DNA of 64,000 nt from Rhodospirillales bacterium (GCA_022822205.1 JAJECC010000129.1:16202-80201), one strand, 5' to 3'. Shown: positions 9,439 to 18,426, numbered from the stretch's first letter. Program-made: numbers and translations. Notes: generated from the letters alone by a model not told the origin.

Positions 9439-9959
9439 TTGTCTTCTCCTTCGCCGGGGGCTTCAGAGGAGGCCTCTTCGGCCGGGGCCTCGGCAGGAGT
9501 TTCTTCTTCTTTGGCCTCGGCAGGGGCCGCCTCTTCCTTGGCTCGGGACGGTGCGGCCTCGGCAGCCGGCTTCCCGCCGCGGCGATCGTCACGATCATCC
9601 CGCCGGTCGCCGTCACGCCGGCGCGACTCGTCGCGGTTCCGGTTCTGCATCTGGATGGACGGCTCGTCGTCGATCTCGTCCAGCCTGAGGGTCAGGTAGC
9701 GCAGGATGTCCTCGTGCAGGCGCATCTGGCGCTCCATCTCCCGCACCGCTTCGGACGGCGCATCGAGATTGAACAGCACGTAGTGCCCCTTGCGGTTCTT
9801 CTTGATCCTGTAGGAAAGGTTCTTGAGGCCCCAGTATTCGCGTTTGGCGATCTTGCCGCCGTTTTCTTCGATCTGGGCCGCGAACCCGTCGGCGATCGCC
9901 TCGACCTGAGGCGCGGAAACGTCTTGGCGTGCGATAAACACGCTTTCGTATAAAGCCAC
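9435..9959 (-). CDS. rpsF: 30S ribosomal protein S6 with charged C-terminal tail
   Basis: With the GTG at 9957-9959 (reads [14 protein letters not shown]) the protein is 174 residues. The GTG is supported by an AAGGAG ribosome-binding site about 10 bases before it. The first about 100 residues are the S6 ferredoxin-like fold, with [19 protein letters not shown] at the centre. An Arg/Asp-rich stretch (about 112-130) follows, then an Ala/Glu/Pro-rich acidic tail to the end. E. coli S6 ends in a short Glu tail added by RimK; here a much longer acidic tail is genetically encoded. Confidence 0.95.
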   Translation of the reverse strand: MALYESVFIARQDVSAPQVEAIADGFAAQIEENGGKIAKREYWGLKNLSYRIKKNRKGHYVLFNLDAPSEAVREMERQMRLHEDILRYLTLRLDEIDDEPSIQMQNRNRDESRRRDGDRRDDRDDRRGGKPAAEAAPSRAKEEAAPAEAKEEETPAEAPAEEASSEAPGEGEDK

Positions 9960-10067
9960 AGTCGTGTCTCCTTCCGGCTTTTCTCTTCCCCCCGGGCGCG
10001 GCGAATTCCCCGCCGGAGGGCATAGCCAACGGCGGTTCAAGCCGCTGGCAAGGAGTTGAGGCGGCGC

Positions 10068-10095
10068 ACTATACACATTACCGGGAGGCTGGCAA
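10068..10095 (-). promoter_or_regulatory. Promoter and leader of the rpsF operon
   Basis: On the minus strand TTGCCA (-35) and TATAGT (-10) are separated by 16 bp, close to the sigma-70 consensus. The transcript would have a leader of about 100 nt before the rpsF GTG. That leader can form small hairpins (GCGG paired with CCGC; CGGCG paired with CGCCG) and contains CCG triplets. Many bacteria autoregulate rpsF through an S6:S18-binding leader with a conserved CCG, so a regulatory leader is possible, but I cannot confirm the fold. Confidence 0.65.
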
Positions 10096-10129
10096 GCGGC
10101 GGAAACGCCCAGGAAACAATAAGAAAACG

Positions 10130-11488
10130 TTACTCCGCCGCCGCTTTTCCAATGGTCGAGCCCTCGAGATCGCCGGCCGACCAGGGTGGCCGGGTGAGGC
10201 CGAGATTGCCGCGAAGCGTGGTCGCTTCATACTCGGTGCGGAATAGGCCGCGGCGCTGCAGTTCCGGGACCACCAGATCGACGAAATCCCCGAGGCTGTG
10301 GGGATAGAGGGGCGGCATGATGTTGAACCCGTCGCAGGCCCCGTCCGTGACCCATTCCTCCATCAGGTCGGCGACCTCGGTGACCGAGCCGTTGATCTGA
10401 TAGTGGCCGCGGGCGCCGGCGAAATACCGGTAGAGCTCCTTGATGGTCATGTTGTTGTCCCGCGCCGTTTTGATGGTCATCTCGGCCCGGCTGCCGCCGA
10501 TTTCATTGACCGGGATGTCCGGCAGCGGTTGATCGACGTCGTAGCCCGTCAGATCATAGTCGAGCCGCTGGGACAGCAGTTGGAGCCCGGTCCGGGGATC
10601 GATCAGATCCTGGAGTTCCTCGAACTTGGCGACGCCGTCCTCGTGGGTTTCGCCCACATTTACCGACAGGCCGGGCATGATCTTGAGGCTGTCCGGATCG
10701 CGCCCGTAATTGGCCATCCGTCCCTTCACGTCGGAGTAGAACTCCTTCGCGTACTCAATGCTCTGGGAGGCGCCGAACACCACCTCGGCGGTGGCGGCGG
10801 CAAGCTCGCGGCCGTCCTCGGAGGCGCCCGCCTGGATGAGCACCGGTTCGCCCTGGGGCGAGGGAGAGACGTTCAGCGGCCCCCTGGCGCCCAGAAACTC
10901 GCCGGAGTGATCGAGAACCTGGATTTTGTCGGGATCGAAATACCGGCCCGATTCCCGGTCACGAACGAAGGCGCCCTCGCCGAAAGAGTTCCATAAGCCC
11001 CGCACCACGTGGGCGAATTCCCGGCCCCGGCGGTAGCGCGCCGCTTTTTCCATATGCTCGCCGAGGCCGAAGCTGTCGGCTTCCAGCTTGTTGCCCGAGG
11101 TCACCAGATTCCAGCCCGCCCGGCCGCCGGAGATGATGTCCAGCGAGGCGAACCGCCGGGCCAGCAGATAGGGCTGGTCGTAGGTGGCGGTCGCCGTGCA
11201 CACCAGGCCCAGGTGCCTGGTGTGCTGGGACAGCATGCACATCATGGTGAAGGGCTCGATCCAGGTACTGTACGAATCCCGGCTCATGGATTCGAGGGAC
11301 CCCCGCCAGAAGGTAACGCTGTCGGCCATGAAGAACATGTCGAACAGGCCTTTCTCGGCGAGCTGGGCCAATTCGATCAGATGCGGCACGTTGACGCCGG
11401 AATCCGGCGTGCTTTCCGGATGGCGCCACGCGGCGATGTGATGGCCCACCTGCCAGTAGAACATGCCGAGCTTCATTTGCGTTCCCAT
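10130..11488 (-). CDS. LLM-class flavin-dependent monooxygenase (NtaA/SnaA/DszA type)
   Basis: 452 residues starting MGTQMKLGMFYWQVGHHIAAW, with the bacterial-luciferase TIM-barrel features of the NtaA/SnaA/DszA group: the HIAAWRHP segment near the start, GRAGWNLVTSG around residue 130 and QAGASEDGRELAA near 225. These enzymes use FMNH2 and O2, supplied by a separate reductase, to oxidise nitrogen- or sulfur-containing compounds. The start is supported by AAGGAGG 5-6 bases upstream. It is divergent from a MarR regulator with a palindromic operator between them. The substrate is unknown; the nearby ureide genes make a nitrogen heterocycle plausible. Confidence 0.87.
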   Translation of the reverse strand: MGTQMKLGMFYWQVGHHIAAWRHPESTPDSGVNVPHLIELAQLAEKGLFDMFFMADSVTFWRGSLESMSRDSYSTWIEPFTMMCMLSQHTRHLGLVCTATATYDQPYLLARRFASLDIISGGRAGWNLVTSGNKLEADSFGLGEHMEKAARYRRGREFAHVVRGLWNSFGEGAFVRDRESGRYFDPDKIQVLDHSGEFLGARGPLNVSPSPQGEPVLIQAGASEDGRELAAATAEVVFGASQSIEYAKEFYSDVKGRMANYGRDPDSLKIMPGLSVNVGETHEDGVAKFEELQDLIDPRTGLQLLSQRLDYDLTGYDVDQPLPDIPVNEIGGSRAEMTIKTARDNNMTIKELYRYFAGARGHYQINGSVTEVADLMEEWVTDGACDGFNIMPPLYPHSLGDFVDLVVPELQRRGLFRTEYEATTLRGNLGLTRPPWSAGDLEGSTIGKAAAE

Positions 11489-11570
11489 AGTGGTCCTCCT
11501 TGTCCGTCCTTGGACGAACGGGTCGAGTTCAATTCGTTCGCCTGCGCGTATCGGTTCATACGAATTTATA

Positions 11571-11588
11571 TCGTAAGAGCTCTTACGA
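11571..11588. promoter_or_regulatory. Perfect 18-bp palindrome, likely MarR operator
   Basis: TCGTAAGAG followed directly by its reverse complement CTCTTACGA. It lies in the 161-bp divergent gap between the flavin monooxygenase and the MarR gene, about 80 bp before each start. The surrounding 60 bp are AT-rich compared with the coding sequence, as expected for promoters. A dimeric MarR protein typically binds such a palindrome and represses both genes until a ligand binds. The assignment of protein to site is inferred from position. Confidence 0.72.
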
Positions 11589-11649
11589 GTAAAAACGGAA
11601 TGTTCTATAATGTCCCGAACCGCGACTGGATTGAAGGGTCAACCCGGCC

Positions 11650-12111
11650 ATGCCCGACAACGTCTCCAAAGAGGACATCCGCTCCAGGCTGGCCGTCCGG
11701 CCGGGCTTCATGTTCCGCCGATCCGCCCAGATGGCGCACGGGCTGTTCGAGCGGGGCTGCCGGGAGCTCGGTCTCACCACCGGCCAGTACGATGTCCTGT
11801 TCGTGCTGTTCTATGAAAGCGAGGTGGACCAGGACCGGCTTGCCCAGGTGCTGGGTCTCGACCGCTCGACCACCGGCGTGCTGGCGGGCAATCTGGAGAA
11901 GAAGGGGCTCATCGCCCGGCGGGTGAAGCCGGACGACCGGCGGAAACGGATTCTGGCCCTGACGCCGGCGGGCACGGAAATTTTCAAGCGGGCCCAGCCC
12001 ATCGCCGAACTCGCCAAGGACAAGATTCTGGCCCCGCTGACCGAAGAAGAGCGGGCGACCCTGTTCGCGCTTTTGGGACGGCTGGTGGTGGAGGGAGACG
12101 GGGAGGCATAG
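11650..12111 (+). CDS. MarR family transcriptional regulator
   Basis: 153 residues with the MarR winged-helix layout: an N-terminal dimerisation helix (RPGFMFRRSAQMAHGLFERG), then TTGQYDVLFVLF and the recognition helix region LDRSTTGVLAGNLEKKGLIARR. The wing carries the conserved DDRRKRILALTPAG, with the invariant Asp-Asp-Arg at about 94-96. It is divergent from the flavin monooxygenase and most likely controls it and itself through the palindrome at 11571-11588. It ends 10 bp before the convergent carbamate kinase. Confidence 0.92.
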   Translation: MPDNVSKEDIRSRLAVRPGFMFRRSAQMAHGLFERGCRELGLTTGQYDVLFVLFYESEVDQDRLAQVLGLDRSTTGVLAGNLEKKGLIARRVKPDDRRKRILALTPAGTEIFKRAQPIAELAKDKILAPLTEEERATLFALLGRLVVEGDGEA

Positions 12112-12121
12112 GGCCCGGACC

Positions 12122-13075
12122 CTAACCCGCGACGATCTGGGTTCCGGCCTCGCCGCGGACGGCGGCGTCCATGTTGGGCGGGTCGGTGATGACCCCCCGT
12201 TCGCCGCCGGCTTCGATGTAATCGACGACCGACCGGACCTTGGGGCCCATGCTGCCGGGATCGAACTGGCCGTCGGCCATGTGTCGCTTGGCCTCGGAGA
12301 CGGTCATTTTGTCGAGCCAGCGCTGCCGGGGCGTATTGAAATCCACCGCGACTTTTTCGACGCCGGTGGAGACCAGCAGCAGATCGGCATCGATTTCCCG
12401 GGCCAGCATGCTCGAGGCGAGGTCCTTGTCGACCACCGCCTCGACGCCCCTGAGATCCCCGAACGCATCCTGGACCACCGGGATGCCGCCGCCGCCGCAG
12501 GCGATGACCATGGTGCCGCTCTCCGCCAACTGGCGGATCTGGTTGATCTCCATGATCTCCCGGGGGAGGGGCGAGGGAACCACCCGCCGCCAGCCGCGGC
12601 CCGCATCGTCCTTGACCACCCAGCCGAGTTCGTCGGCGCGGGCCCTGGCGGTCGCCTCGTCGAGATGGGGGCCGATGGGCTTGGCCGGGTTGGCCATGGC
12701 CGGGTCGTCATAATCGACCCGCACCTGGGTCACCAGGGTGACCGCCTGCTTGTTGATCTCCCGGTGGCGGAATTCGTTGTGAAACGCGCGCTGAAACATG
12801 TAGCCGACGGCGCCCTGGATGTCGGCATCGGCGTAGTCCATCGGCACGGTGGCCACTTCGCCGGCGGCGATCTCCGAGCGCCGGAGAATATTGCCGACCT
12901 GGGGACCGCTGCCGTGGGTGAGCACCACGTTCCAGCCGTTCTCGATCATGTTGACGATGTGGTGGACGGTCATTTCGGCGGCGCGCGCCTGGTCGGGGAT
13001 GGACGCCTTGTCTTCGCTCAGGATCAGGGCGTTGCCGCCCACCGCGACGACGGCGGTCTTCCCCGCTTCGGTCAT
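12122..13075 (-). CDS. arcC: Carbamate kinase
   Basis: 317 residues beginning MTEAGKTAVVAVGGNALIL. It has the amino-acid-kinase fold with VLTHGSGPQVG near residue 47 and the Gly-rich VIACGGGGIPV near 200. It converts carbamoyl phosphate and ADP to ATP, ammonia and CO2. The start forms an ATGA overlap with the upstream YlbE gene. No arginine-deiminase genes are present, so its carbamoyl phosphate probably comes from the FdrA/YlbE/YlbF proteins, as with AllK in E. coli allantoin catabolism. It is the last gene of the cluster. Confidence 0.94.
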   Translation of the reverse strand: MTEAGKTAVVAVGGNALILSEDKASIPDQARAAEMTVHHIVNMIENGWNVVLTHGSGPQVGNILRRSEIAAGEVATVPMDYADADIQGAVGYMFQRAFHNEFRHREINKQAVTLVTQVRVDYDDPAMANPAKPIGPHLDEATARARADELGWVVKDDAGRGWRRVVPSPLPREIMEINQIRQLAESGTMVIACGGGGIPVVQDAFGDLRGVEAVVDKDLASSMLAREIDADLLLVSTGVEKVAVDFNTPRQRWLDKMTVSEAKRHMADGQFDPGSMGPKVRSVVDYIEAGGERGVITDPPNMDAAVRGEAGTQIVAG

Positions 13076-14472
13076 TTTATCGTATCGGCCAGGGCGATGA
13101 CCGCCTTCTCGAAACATTCCATGGGGGCGTGGGTGATGCCGGCCCCGATCTGGCCGATCCCTGCTTCCTTGTGGGCGATGCCCGTATTGATGACCGGCGG
13201 GGTGTTGGTGGCGACCACCATTCGCGCATCGATCCCCGCCGGGGACCCGACGAAATCCAGGGACGGGATGGTGAAGGCCGGATTGCGCCCGATGGTCACA
13301 TGGGTCATTTCATTGGTGGCGTTGATGGCGGTCGCCGAGGTGCCGCCGACGAACTGGACGATGGCGGGCGCGGCGGCCATGGCGAAGCCGCCGATGCCGG
13401 CGGTCTCGGTGATCGCGCTGTCGCCGAGGTCCGGCGCGGCGTCGTCCCGGGAATAGCCGGCGAAGAACAACCCGTCGGCCGGCTCGACCGCGGCCGTGAA
13501 CCATCGATCGCCGAGGCCGCTGATGCGGAGGCCGAACTCGACACCATTCCGCGCCATCACCGTCGCCATGGAGGAGCCCTCGACGCCGTCGGCGGCGTTG
13601 AGCATGCACTTGCAGGCGGCCATGGAGATGTTGAGGAAAAACAGGATGTTGTTGGCGATGAAATCCGCCGATGCCGCGACATCTTCGCGGGAGCTGTCCG
13701 AGTTGAGCGCCGCCGCGATGATCGTCTTCAGGAACATGACCGAGCCCGCCACGTTGCGGTTGTGGCCCTCGTCTCCCATGTGCATGGCCTGGGCCATCAG
13801 CGGCTTGAGTTCGATCCCGCCGGTTTTTTCGAGCGCCTTGGAGATCACCGGCGCCAGCGTGCCGCCGATCCACCGGAGCCGGTCGAGCACCTCGCCGGAA
13901 TAGGCGCCGTAGCGAAGCACCTTTCCGAGACCCTCGTTGAGATTGGAGTAGGTCCTGGCGCCGGACACCGCGTCGCGGACGACAACCACCGGCATGGACG
14001 GGCTGATGATCCCGGCCATGGGCCCGACGGCGTCGAAGTGATGGCACGGCTCGAAGGTGATCTCCCCGCCGGCGGCCAGTTCCAGGGCGGCATCTTCGGT
14101 ATCCGCCCAGCCCTCGATGAGGATGGCGCCGACGACGGCGCCCTTCACCGGGGCGGCCATGCGCTCCCACTCTATGGGCGGCCCGGCGTGGAGTATGTGC
14201 CTGGGCCCCATGCCGGGCAGGGTCTCGCCGGCGATGCCGATTCCTTCCAACACCGGCTGGGAGGCGAGGTACCGGTCGAAGGCCTGCTGATTGGCGGCTT
14301 CGACGGCCGGATTGCCGGCCAGTTTGGCAAGCGCCGCCGCCGCGTCCGGTCCGCCCGCCGGGGGACGCCAGTCGACGCGCGCCGCCGCGCCGCCTTCGGC
14401 CTCGATGACGTCGGCGAAGCCGTCGAGGCCGAGATTGATCACGCCGAGATTTTGTCCGAACAGGTTGCTCAT
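13072..14472 (-). CDS. ylbE: DUF1116 family protein YlbE (AllG-like oxamate carbamoyltransferase subunit)
   Basis: 466 residues, starting MSNLFGQNLGVINLGLDGF, matching the DUF1116/YlbE family along its whole length; GDEGHNRNVAGSVMF near 230 is typical. E. coli YlbE, FdrA and YlbF were renamed AllG, AllF and AllH after being shown to form the oxamate carbamoyltransferase that splits oxalurate with phosphate into oxamate and carbamoyl phosphate. Both ends overlap their neighbours by ATGA (fdrA upstream, carbamate kinase downstream), so the three are translationally coupled. The exact substrate in this organism is not fixed by sequence. Confidence 0.9.
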   Translation of the reverse strand: MSNLFGQNLGVINLGLDGFADVIEAEGGAAARVDWRPPAGGPDAAAALAKLAGNPAVEAANQQAFDRYLASQPVLEGIGIAGETLPGMGPRHILHAGPPIEWERMAAPVKGAVVGAILIEGWADTEDAALELAAGGEITFEPCHHFDAVGPMAGIISPSMPVVVVRDAVSGARTYSNLNEGLGKVLRYGAYSGEVLDRLRWIGGTLAPVISKALEKTGGIELKPLMAQAMHMGDEGHNRNVAGSVMFLKTIIAAALNSDSSREDVAASADFIANNILFFLNISMAACKCMLNAADGVEGSSMATVMARNGVEFGLRISGLGDRWFTAAVEPADGLFFAGYSRDDAAPDLGDSAITETAGIGGFAMAAAPAIVQFVGGTSATAINATNEMTHVTIGRNPAFTIPSLDFVGSPAGIDARMVVATNTPPVINTGIAHKEAGIGQIGAGITHAPMECFEKAVIALADTIK

Positions 14473-16007
14473 GACGCGCCCCCGGCGGTTTCGGCGAGAA
14501 CCTTCGCCGCCAGACGCGCCGCCTGGACGTTGCTGGGCGCCAGGCGGACGCCGGCATCGCGGAGGGCGGCTTCCTGACGGTCCAGATTTTGCGGATCGCG
14601 GCCGGTCCCGCAGACCGATGCCACGAAGTCGATCCGGCGGTTGCCGCCGTGAGCCAGTTCCCGGGCCTCGGCGATGGCCGGCAGCATGGCCTTGGCCGGA
14701 TCCATGTCGGCGCCGTGGCCCAGCACCACATCGAGGAGAACCACGGCGGTCGACGGATCGCCCGCCTCCTTTACGATCCGCTCGTTGCGGAGGCCGTGAT
14801 CGATCATCGGATGGGGGCGGCCGCGGGTGAACAGATCATCGCCCAGATCGATCACCGTGTGACCCCGGCTGGTCCAGGGATCGTTCAGGGTGAGGCTCTT
14901 GTCCACCGGCGAGGTCGACCAGACGCCGCCAAGCACCGGGGTCAGCTCCAGCAGCGCCTCGTGGCAGAACGTCCCGCCGCTGAACAGGCCGCGCAGACAA
15001 TGTCCGTCGGCCGGCGCCGGGGACGGCATGGGATCGATCTCGAAAGGCGGGAGATCGCCATCGCCGGCGGCCACGGCGAGGTGGGCGGTCTCTTCCAGGC
15101 TGCCCGCGAAGGTGAGGGACGGATAGGCCGAAATATCACCCCGCCAGCCGAGGAAATTGACGATCACCGGTTTGCCGGCTGCGGCGGCCTTCTCGAGAAT
15201 CCGCGCCGCGACGGCGGGCGCCGGCGGTTTGGAGACCAGCGCAATAACGCCGGTATCCGGATCGGCGGCGAGCAGGTCGACGGCCTTCAGCATGGTCACG
15301 CCGCCGATACGCTCATCGAGGTCCCGGCCGCCGGTGCCGATCGCCTGGGAGACGCCGCCGCCCCGCCGGTCGATCTGGCAGGTCACTTCCTGAATGCCGG
15401 TGCCGGATGCGCCGATGACGCCGATACCGCCCCGGCGAACCCGGTTGGCGAAGCCCAACGGCACGCCGTCGATGATGGCGGTGCCGCAGTCGGGCCCCAT
15501 CACCAGGAGATCGTTGCCGGCGGCGAATGATTTGAGCGCGATTTCATCCTCAACCGGCACGTTGTCGCTGAATATCATGGCGTTGAGCCCCAGGCGGAGC
15601 GCCTTCATGGCCTCGGCGCCCGCATATTCCCCGGGACACGAAATCAGGGCCAGGTTCGAGGCCGGGGCGCCGTCGAGGGCCGCGTCCAGTGACCGGGGCA
15701 GAACCGCATCCGCCGCGCCGCCGCCGCGGTTGCCTTCGGTGGAGGCAAGCGCCTCCCCGGCGGCGTCAAAGGCCGCCTCGATCTCGTCCGCGCCGCTGCC
15801 GGTCACCACGCCCATCAAATCGTTGGGCCGGGGATCGGGTCCCTCCTCCAGCAGCCCCGCTTCGACCACCAGGGCGATATTGGCCTCGGTCGCCATGACG
15901 AAAGATGCCTCGTCAATGCCGGGCAAGCCGGCGATCTCGGCCGACATTCGCATCAGGGCGACGGAGTCCCGATAGTGGTTCGGGAAGAATTTGGTCTCGG
16001 TTGTCAT
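14469..16007 (-). CDS. fdrA: FdrA family protein (AllF-like acyl-CoA-synthetase-fold carbamoyltransferase subunit)
   Basis: 512 residues from the ATG at 16007 (MTTETKFFPNHYRDSVALM), preceded by an AGGGGA ribosome-binding site. The protein has the succinyl-CoA-synthetase-like layout: a Rossmann region with MGPDCGTAIIDGVPLGF and GVIGASGTGIQEVTCQID around 215-260, and a flavodoxin-like region with VIVNFLGWRGD. The variable N-terminal domain includes a MATEANIALVVEAGLL element typical of FdrA. With YlbE and YlbF it would form the oxamate-carbamoyltransferase-like enzyme. E. coli FdrA is 555 residues, so this one is slightly short. Confidence 0.92.
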   Translation of the reverse strand: MTTETKFFPNHYRDSVALMRMSAEIAGLPGIDEASFVMATEANIALVVEAGLLEEGPDPRPNDLMGVVTGSGADEIEAAFDAAGEALASTEGNRGGGAADAVLPRSLDAALDGAPASNLALISCPGEYAGAEAMKALRLGLNAMIFSDNVPVEDEIALKSFAAGNDLLVMGPDCGTAIIDGVPLGFANRVRRGGIGVIGASGTGIQEVTCQIDRRGGGVSQAIGTGGRDLDERIGGVTMLKAVDLLAADPDTGVIALVSKPPAPAVAARILEKAAAAGKPVIVNFLGWRGDISAYPSLTFAGSLEETAHLAVAAGDGDLPPFEIDPMPSPAPADGHCLRGLFSGGTFCHEALLELTPVLGGVWSTSPVDKSLTLNDPWTSRGHTVIDLGDDLFTRGRPHPMIDHGLRNERIVKEAGDPSTAVVLLDVVLGHGADMDPAKAMLPAIAEARELAHGGNRRIDFVASVCGTGRDPQNLDRQEAALRDAGVRLAPSNVQAARLAAKVLAETAGGAS

Positions 16008-16020
16008 GAAGTCCCCTGGT

Positions 16021-16800
16021 TCATCCCTGTTGCCGGCCCCAACTCTGGGCGGCGAGCCTGTAGCCGTCAACCACGGCGGCGCCCGAACTGTCTCCGAAAC
16101 CGAGCAGCCGGAGGAGATTTCCCTCATCCGGCTGTACGGCGTAGTTGCGAACCGTGTCGGCGAACACGCCCCGGGCCGCGGCCTCCAGATAGACGGCGGC
16201 CACATCGTTGGTGCGCGCGAGTTGGGTGGCCAGCCAGGCCGAGATTGCATCGGTGAAGTTCCGCCGCCGGCCGGCGGCCTCCCGATGGGCATGGAGGCCG
16301 GCCAAATAGCCGACGGTGAAATCGTCTCCCGCCGGCGTGAGTCCGGGTCCCCGTCCGATGTGCGGGCCGAGGACGGACGCGGCGCCGATTGGGTTTCCGT
16401 CGCTGGTCGCGCGGCAAAGGTTCTGCCGTTCCGCTCCCGAGACGATTTCGGGAACCCGCGACGCCGCCGGGGTCCGGGCCGGCCGGGTGATTTCGCCGGG
16501 CCGCCACGCCGCCGCGGTTGAAAGATCGATCTTCAATCCTTCGCGGCCGAGACGCAGCCGGTTGCCGCGGATCGCGTATGGGTCGCCGGCCCGGAGGCCG
16601 TTCCTGAAGCTGAACCCGCCGGGCGTTTCGAGCCGGATCCCCCGCGGGCCGTCCGCCAGATCCCCGGCGGTGAGGAAAATCAGGGATCCGTCCGTCGAGC
16701 GCAGATGCGCCGCGCGGCCGAACACCCGCGCGGCCAGACCCGAGTCGGGTGCGCCGATATGCTCGCGGTCAAGACGGAGCGCGCGCAGATATCGCGGCAT
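16021..16800 (-). CDS. ylbF: DUF2877 family protein YlbF (AllH-like subunit)
   Basis: 259 residues starting MPRYLRALRLDREHIGAPD. The DUF2877 signature region GPHIGRGPGLTPAGDDFTVG lies in the second half and is followed by a helical C-terminus. DUF2877 proteins accompany FdrA and DUF1116 in allantoin-type clusters; E. coli YlbF (AllH) is a required subunit of oxamate carbamoyltransferase. FdrA starts 14 bp downstream. The GC-rich stretch upstream that could extend the frame overlaps the permease gene in another frame and is not credible. Confidence 0.87.
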   Translation of the reverse strand: MPRYLRALRLDREHIGAPDSGLAARVFGRAAHLRSTDGSLIFLTAGDLADGPRGIRLETPGGFSFRNGLRAGDPYAIRGNRLRLGREGLKIDLSTAAAWRPGEITRPARTPAASRVPEIVSGAERQNLCRATSDGNPIGAASVLGPHIGRGPGLTPAGDDFTVGYLAGLHAHREAAGRRRNFTDAISAWLATQLARTNDVAAVYLEAAARGVFADTVRNYAVQPDEGNLLRLLGFGDSSGAAVVDGYRLAAQSWGRQQG

Positions 16801-16821
16801 GGGTCCCCCTGGCGCAGTCGT

Positions 16822-16849
16822 CCCCGGGACGGCATGCGCCGTCCCGGGG
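16822..16849 (-). other. Perfect 12-bp hairpin between permease and ylbF
   Basis: CCCCGGGACGGC and its exact reverse complement GCCGTCCCGGGG are separated by the 4-nt loop ATGC. The hairpin occupies most of the 56-bp gap between the permease stop and the ylbF start. There is no T tract on either strand, so it is not a typical intrinsic terminator. An intra-operon hairpin like this often protects the 3' end of the upstream cistron or partly attenuates the downstream one. Confidence 0.75.
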
Positions 16850-16856
16850 AGTGCCG

Positions 16857-18404
16857 CTACTCGGCAGCGGCCGATGAGGACTCGTCCTCGGCGGCCATCT
16901 TCGACATGCCGTAGAACAGCACGCCGACGATCACGTACGAAATCGTCACCAACGGCGAGACGTTGATGGCGACGGCCGATCCGTGGATGAAGCCGAAGAA
17001 GGTCAGGACCGCGGCGGCGATCGCCACATGCCCCGCCGCCATGGCCTTCCTCTCGATCAGCAGCACCGCCATCGCGCCCCATAGGAGACCCGTGACCACG
17101 GCCCCGCCCGCCAACACTTCGAGACCGTTATAGAGGACGCCGTTCTGCGCCATCTTGTCGAGCCCCACGGCCGCCGCATTGGTCCCCGCCGCGCCCAGCG
17201 CCCCGTCGATCTGCACCTTGGCCCATGCCGCCAGATTGGGCACCAGAGCCAGCACGATGGCCGGCGCATGGTTCTTGGGCGTTTCCTGGAAGGCCTGCGC
17301 GCCGATCAGCGCCCCGATGTACAGCAGGATCGGGATAATCGCCACGACGGGCACGATGGCCAGGATCAGCGGCACGATGGACAGCCAGGTGAGCACCAGG
17401 ACCATGACGCCGGTGGCCAGCGAATAGCCGACCCGGCCGCCGATGGATTTCCAGCCCGGATGGCCGATATACACCGCGTTGGCGAACGGACTGCCGAGCA
17501 GCGTGCCGAACAGGCTGATGATGCCCTCGGCGCTGATGGCCTCCCGCTCGGAATACTCGTCGCCCGCGGCCGACGCGCTTTCCACGTTGTCCATGGCTTC
17601 GATGAAGTCATAGACGCCGAACGGGATAGCGGTGACGGCGACCAGGGCGAGGAACTGCCAGCCTTCGATCAGATTGCCGATCTGGAACCAGGCAAACGAG
17701 AAGCCGAGATTGGCGACGGAACCGGAAACCGCGTCCGGATTCATGCCGCCGAAGCCCCAGCCGAAGACATAGCTCAGCCACGCCAGGATGGTGCCGACGG
17801 CGATGGCGACCAGACCGCCCGGCACGTTGCCGGGATAGCGGATCTTGCCGAACCAGGCCGCCAGGATGATCGCCAGGCAGACCAGGCCGATGATCGGCGT
17901 CTCGGCGATCTCGAAGGCCGGCCGCATGGAGATGAAGGTGATGGAGATGCCGGCCAGCGTCCCCAACAGGGCCGCCCGCGGCGTAATCCTGCGGATGCTC
18001 GGCGCGATGTGGGCGCAGGCGAACAAGACGATGCCTTCGACGAACACCCAGATCATGCCGGCCTGCCACGCGGCCTGCCATCCGTTCGATGCCTTGATCG
18101 GCAGCATGATGGCGAAGACCACGAAGAACATGTGCGGCACGCTGGGACCGGACGGCAAAGCGGTGACGTCGCTGCGCCCCTCCTTGGCCCCGAGCCGCAT
18201 GGCCATCCAGGCATAATATACGTTGCCCAGGAACAGCATCAGGCCCACCGCCGGCAGGATCGAACCGAACAGGACTTCGTCCGGTATGCCGATGACGAAT
18301 TTCAAAAGTCCCGTGAGGACGAGGAGGTTGACCAGAACATTGGTGCCCAGGCCAAAGAACCCGTTCCAATCTCCCGGTTCCCACCAAGATGCTTGTCGTT
18401 CCAT
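16857..18404 (-). CDS. NCS2 family purine/pyrimidine-type permease
   Basis: 515 residues with about 12-14 hydrophobic segments. It has the conserved SDVTALPSGPSVPHMFFV region (about 80-95) and a later DFIEAMDNVESASAAGDE element, both typical of the AzgA-like/COG2252 branch of nucleobase permeases. Members import purines or related heterocycles with protons. Its place between a BiuH-like amidohydrolase and the YlbF/FdrA/YlbE genes suggests that it brings in the nitrogen compound broken down by the cluster. The ATG is preceded by an AGGGGTG ribosome-binding site. Confidence 0.88.
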   Translation of the reverse strand: MERQASWWEPGDWNGFFGLGTNVLVNLLVLTGLLKFVIGIPDEVLFGSILPAVGLMLFLGNVYYAWMAMRLGAKEGRSDVTALPSGPSVPHMFFVVFAIMLPIKASNGWQAAWQAGMIWVFVEGIVLFACAHIAPSIRRITPRAALLGTLAGISITFISMRPAFEIAETPIIGLVCLAIILAAWFGKIRYPGNVPGGLVAIAVGTILAWLSYVFGWGFGGMNPDAVSGSVANLGFSFAWFQIGNLIEGWQFLALVAVTAIPFGVYDFIEAMDNVESASAAGDEYSEREAISAEGIISLFGTLLGSPFANAVYIGHPGWKSIGGRVGYSLATGVMVLVLTWLSIVPLILAIVPVVAIIPILLYIGALIGAQAFQETPKNHAPAIVLALVPNLAAWAKVQIDGALGAAGTNAAAVGLDKMAQNGVLYNGLEVLAGGAVVTGLLWGAMAVLLIERKAMAAGHVAIAAAVLTFFGFIHGSAVAINVSPLVTISYVIVGVLFYGMSKMAAEDESSSAAAE

Positions 18405-18426
18405 AATTTCACCCCTTTTTTGACGG

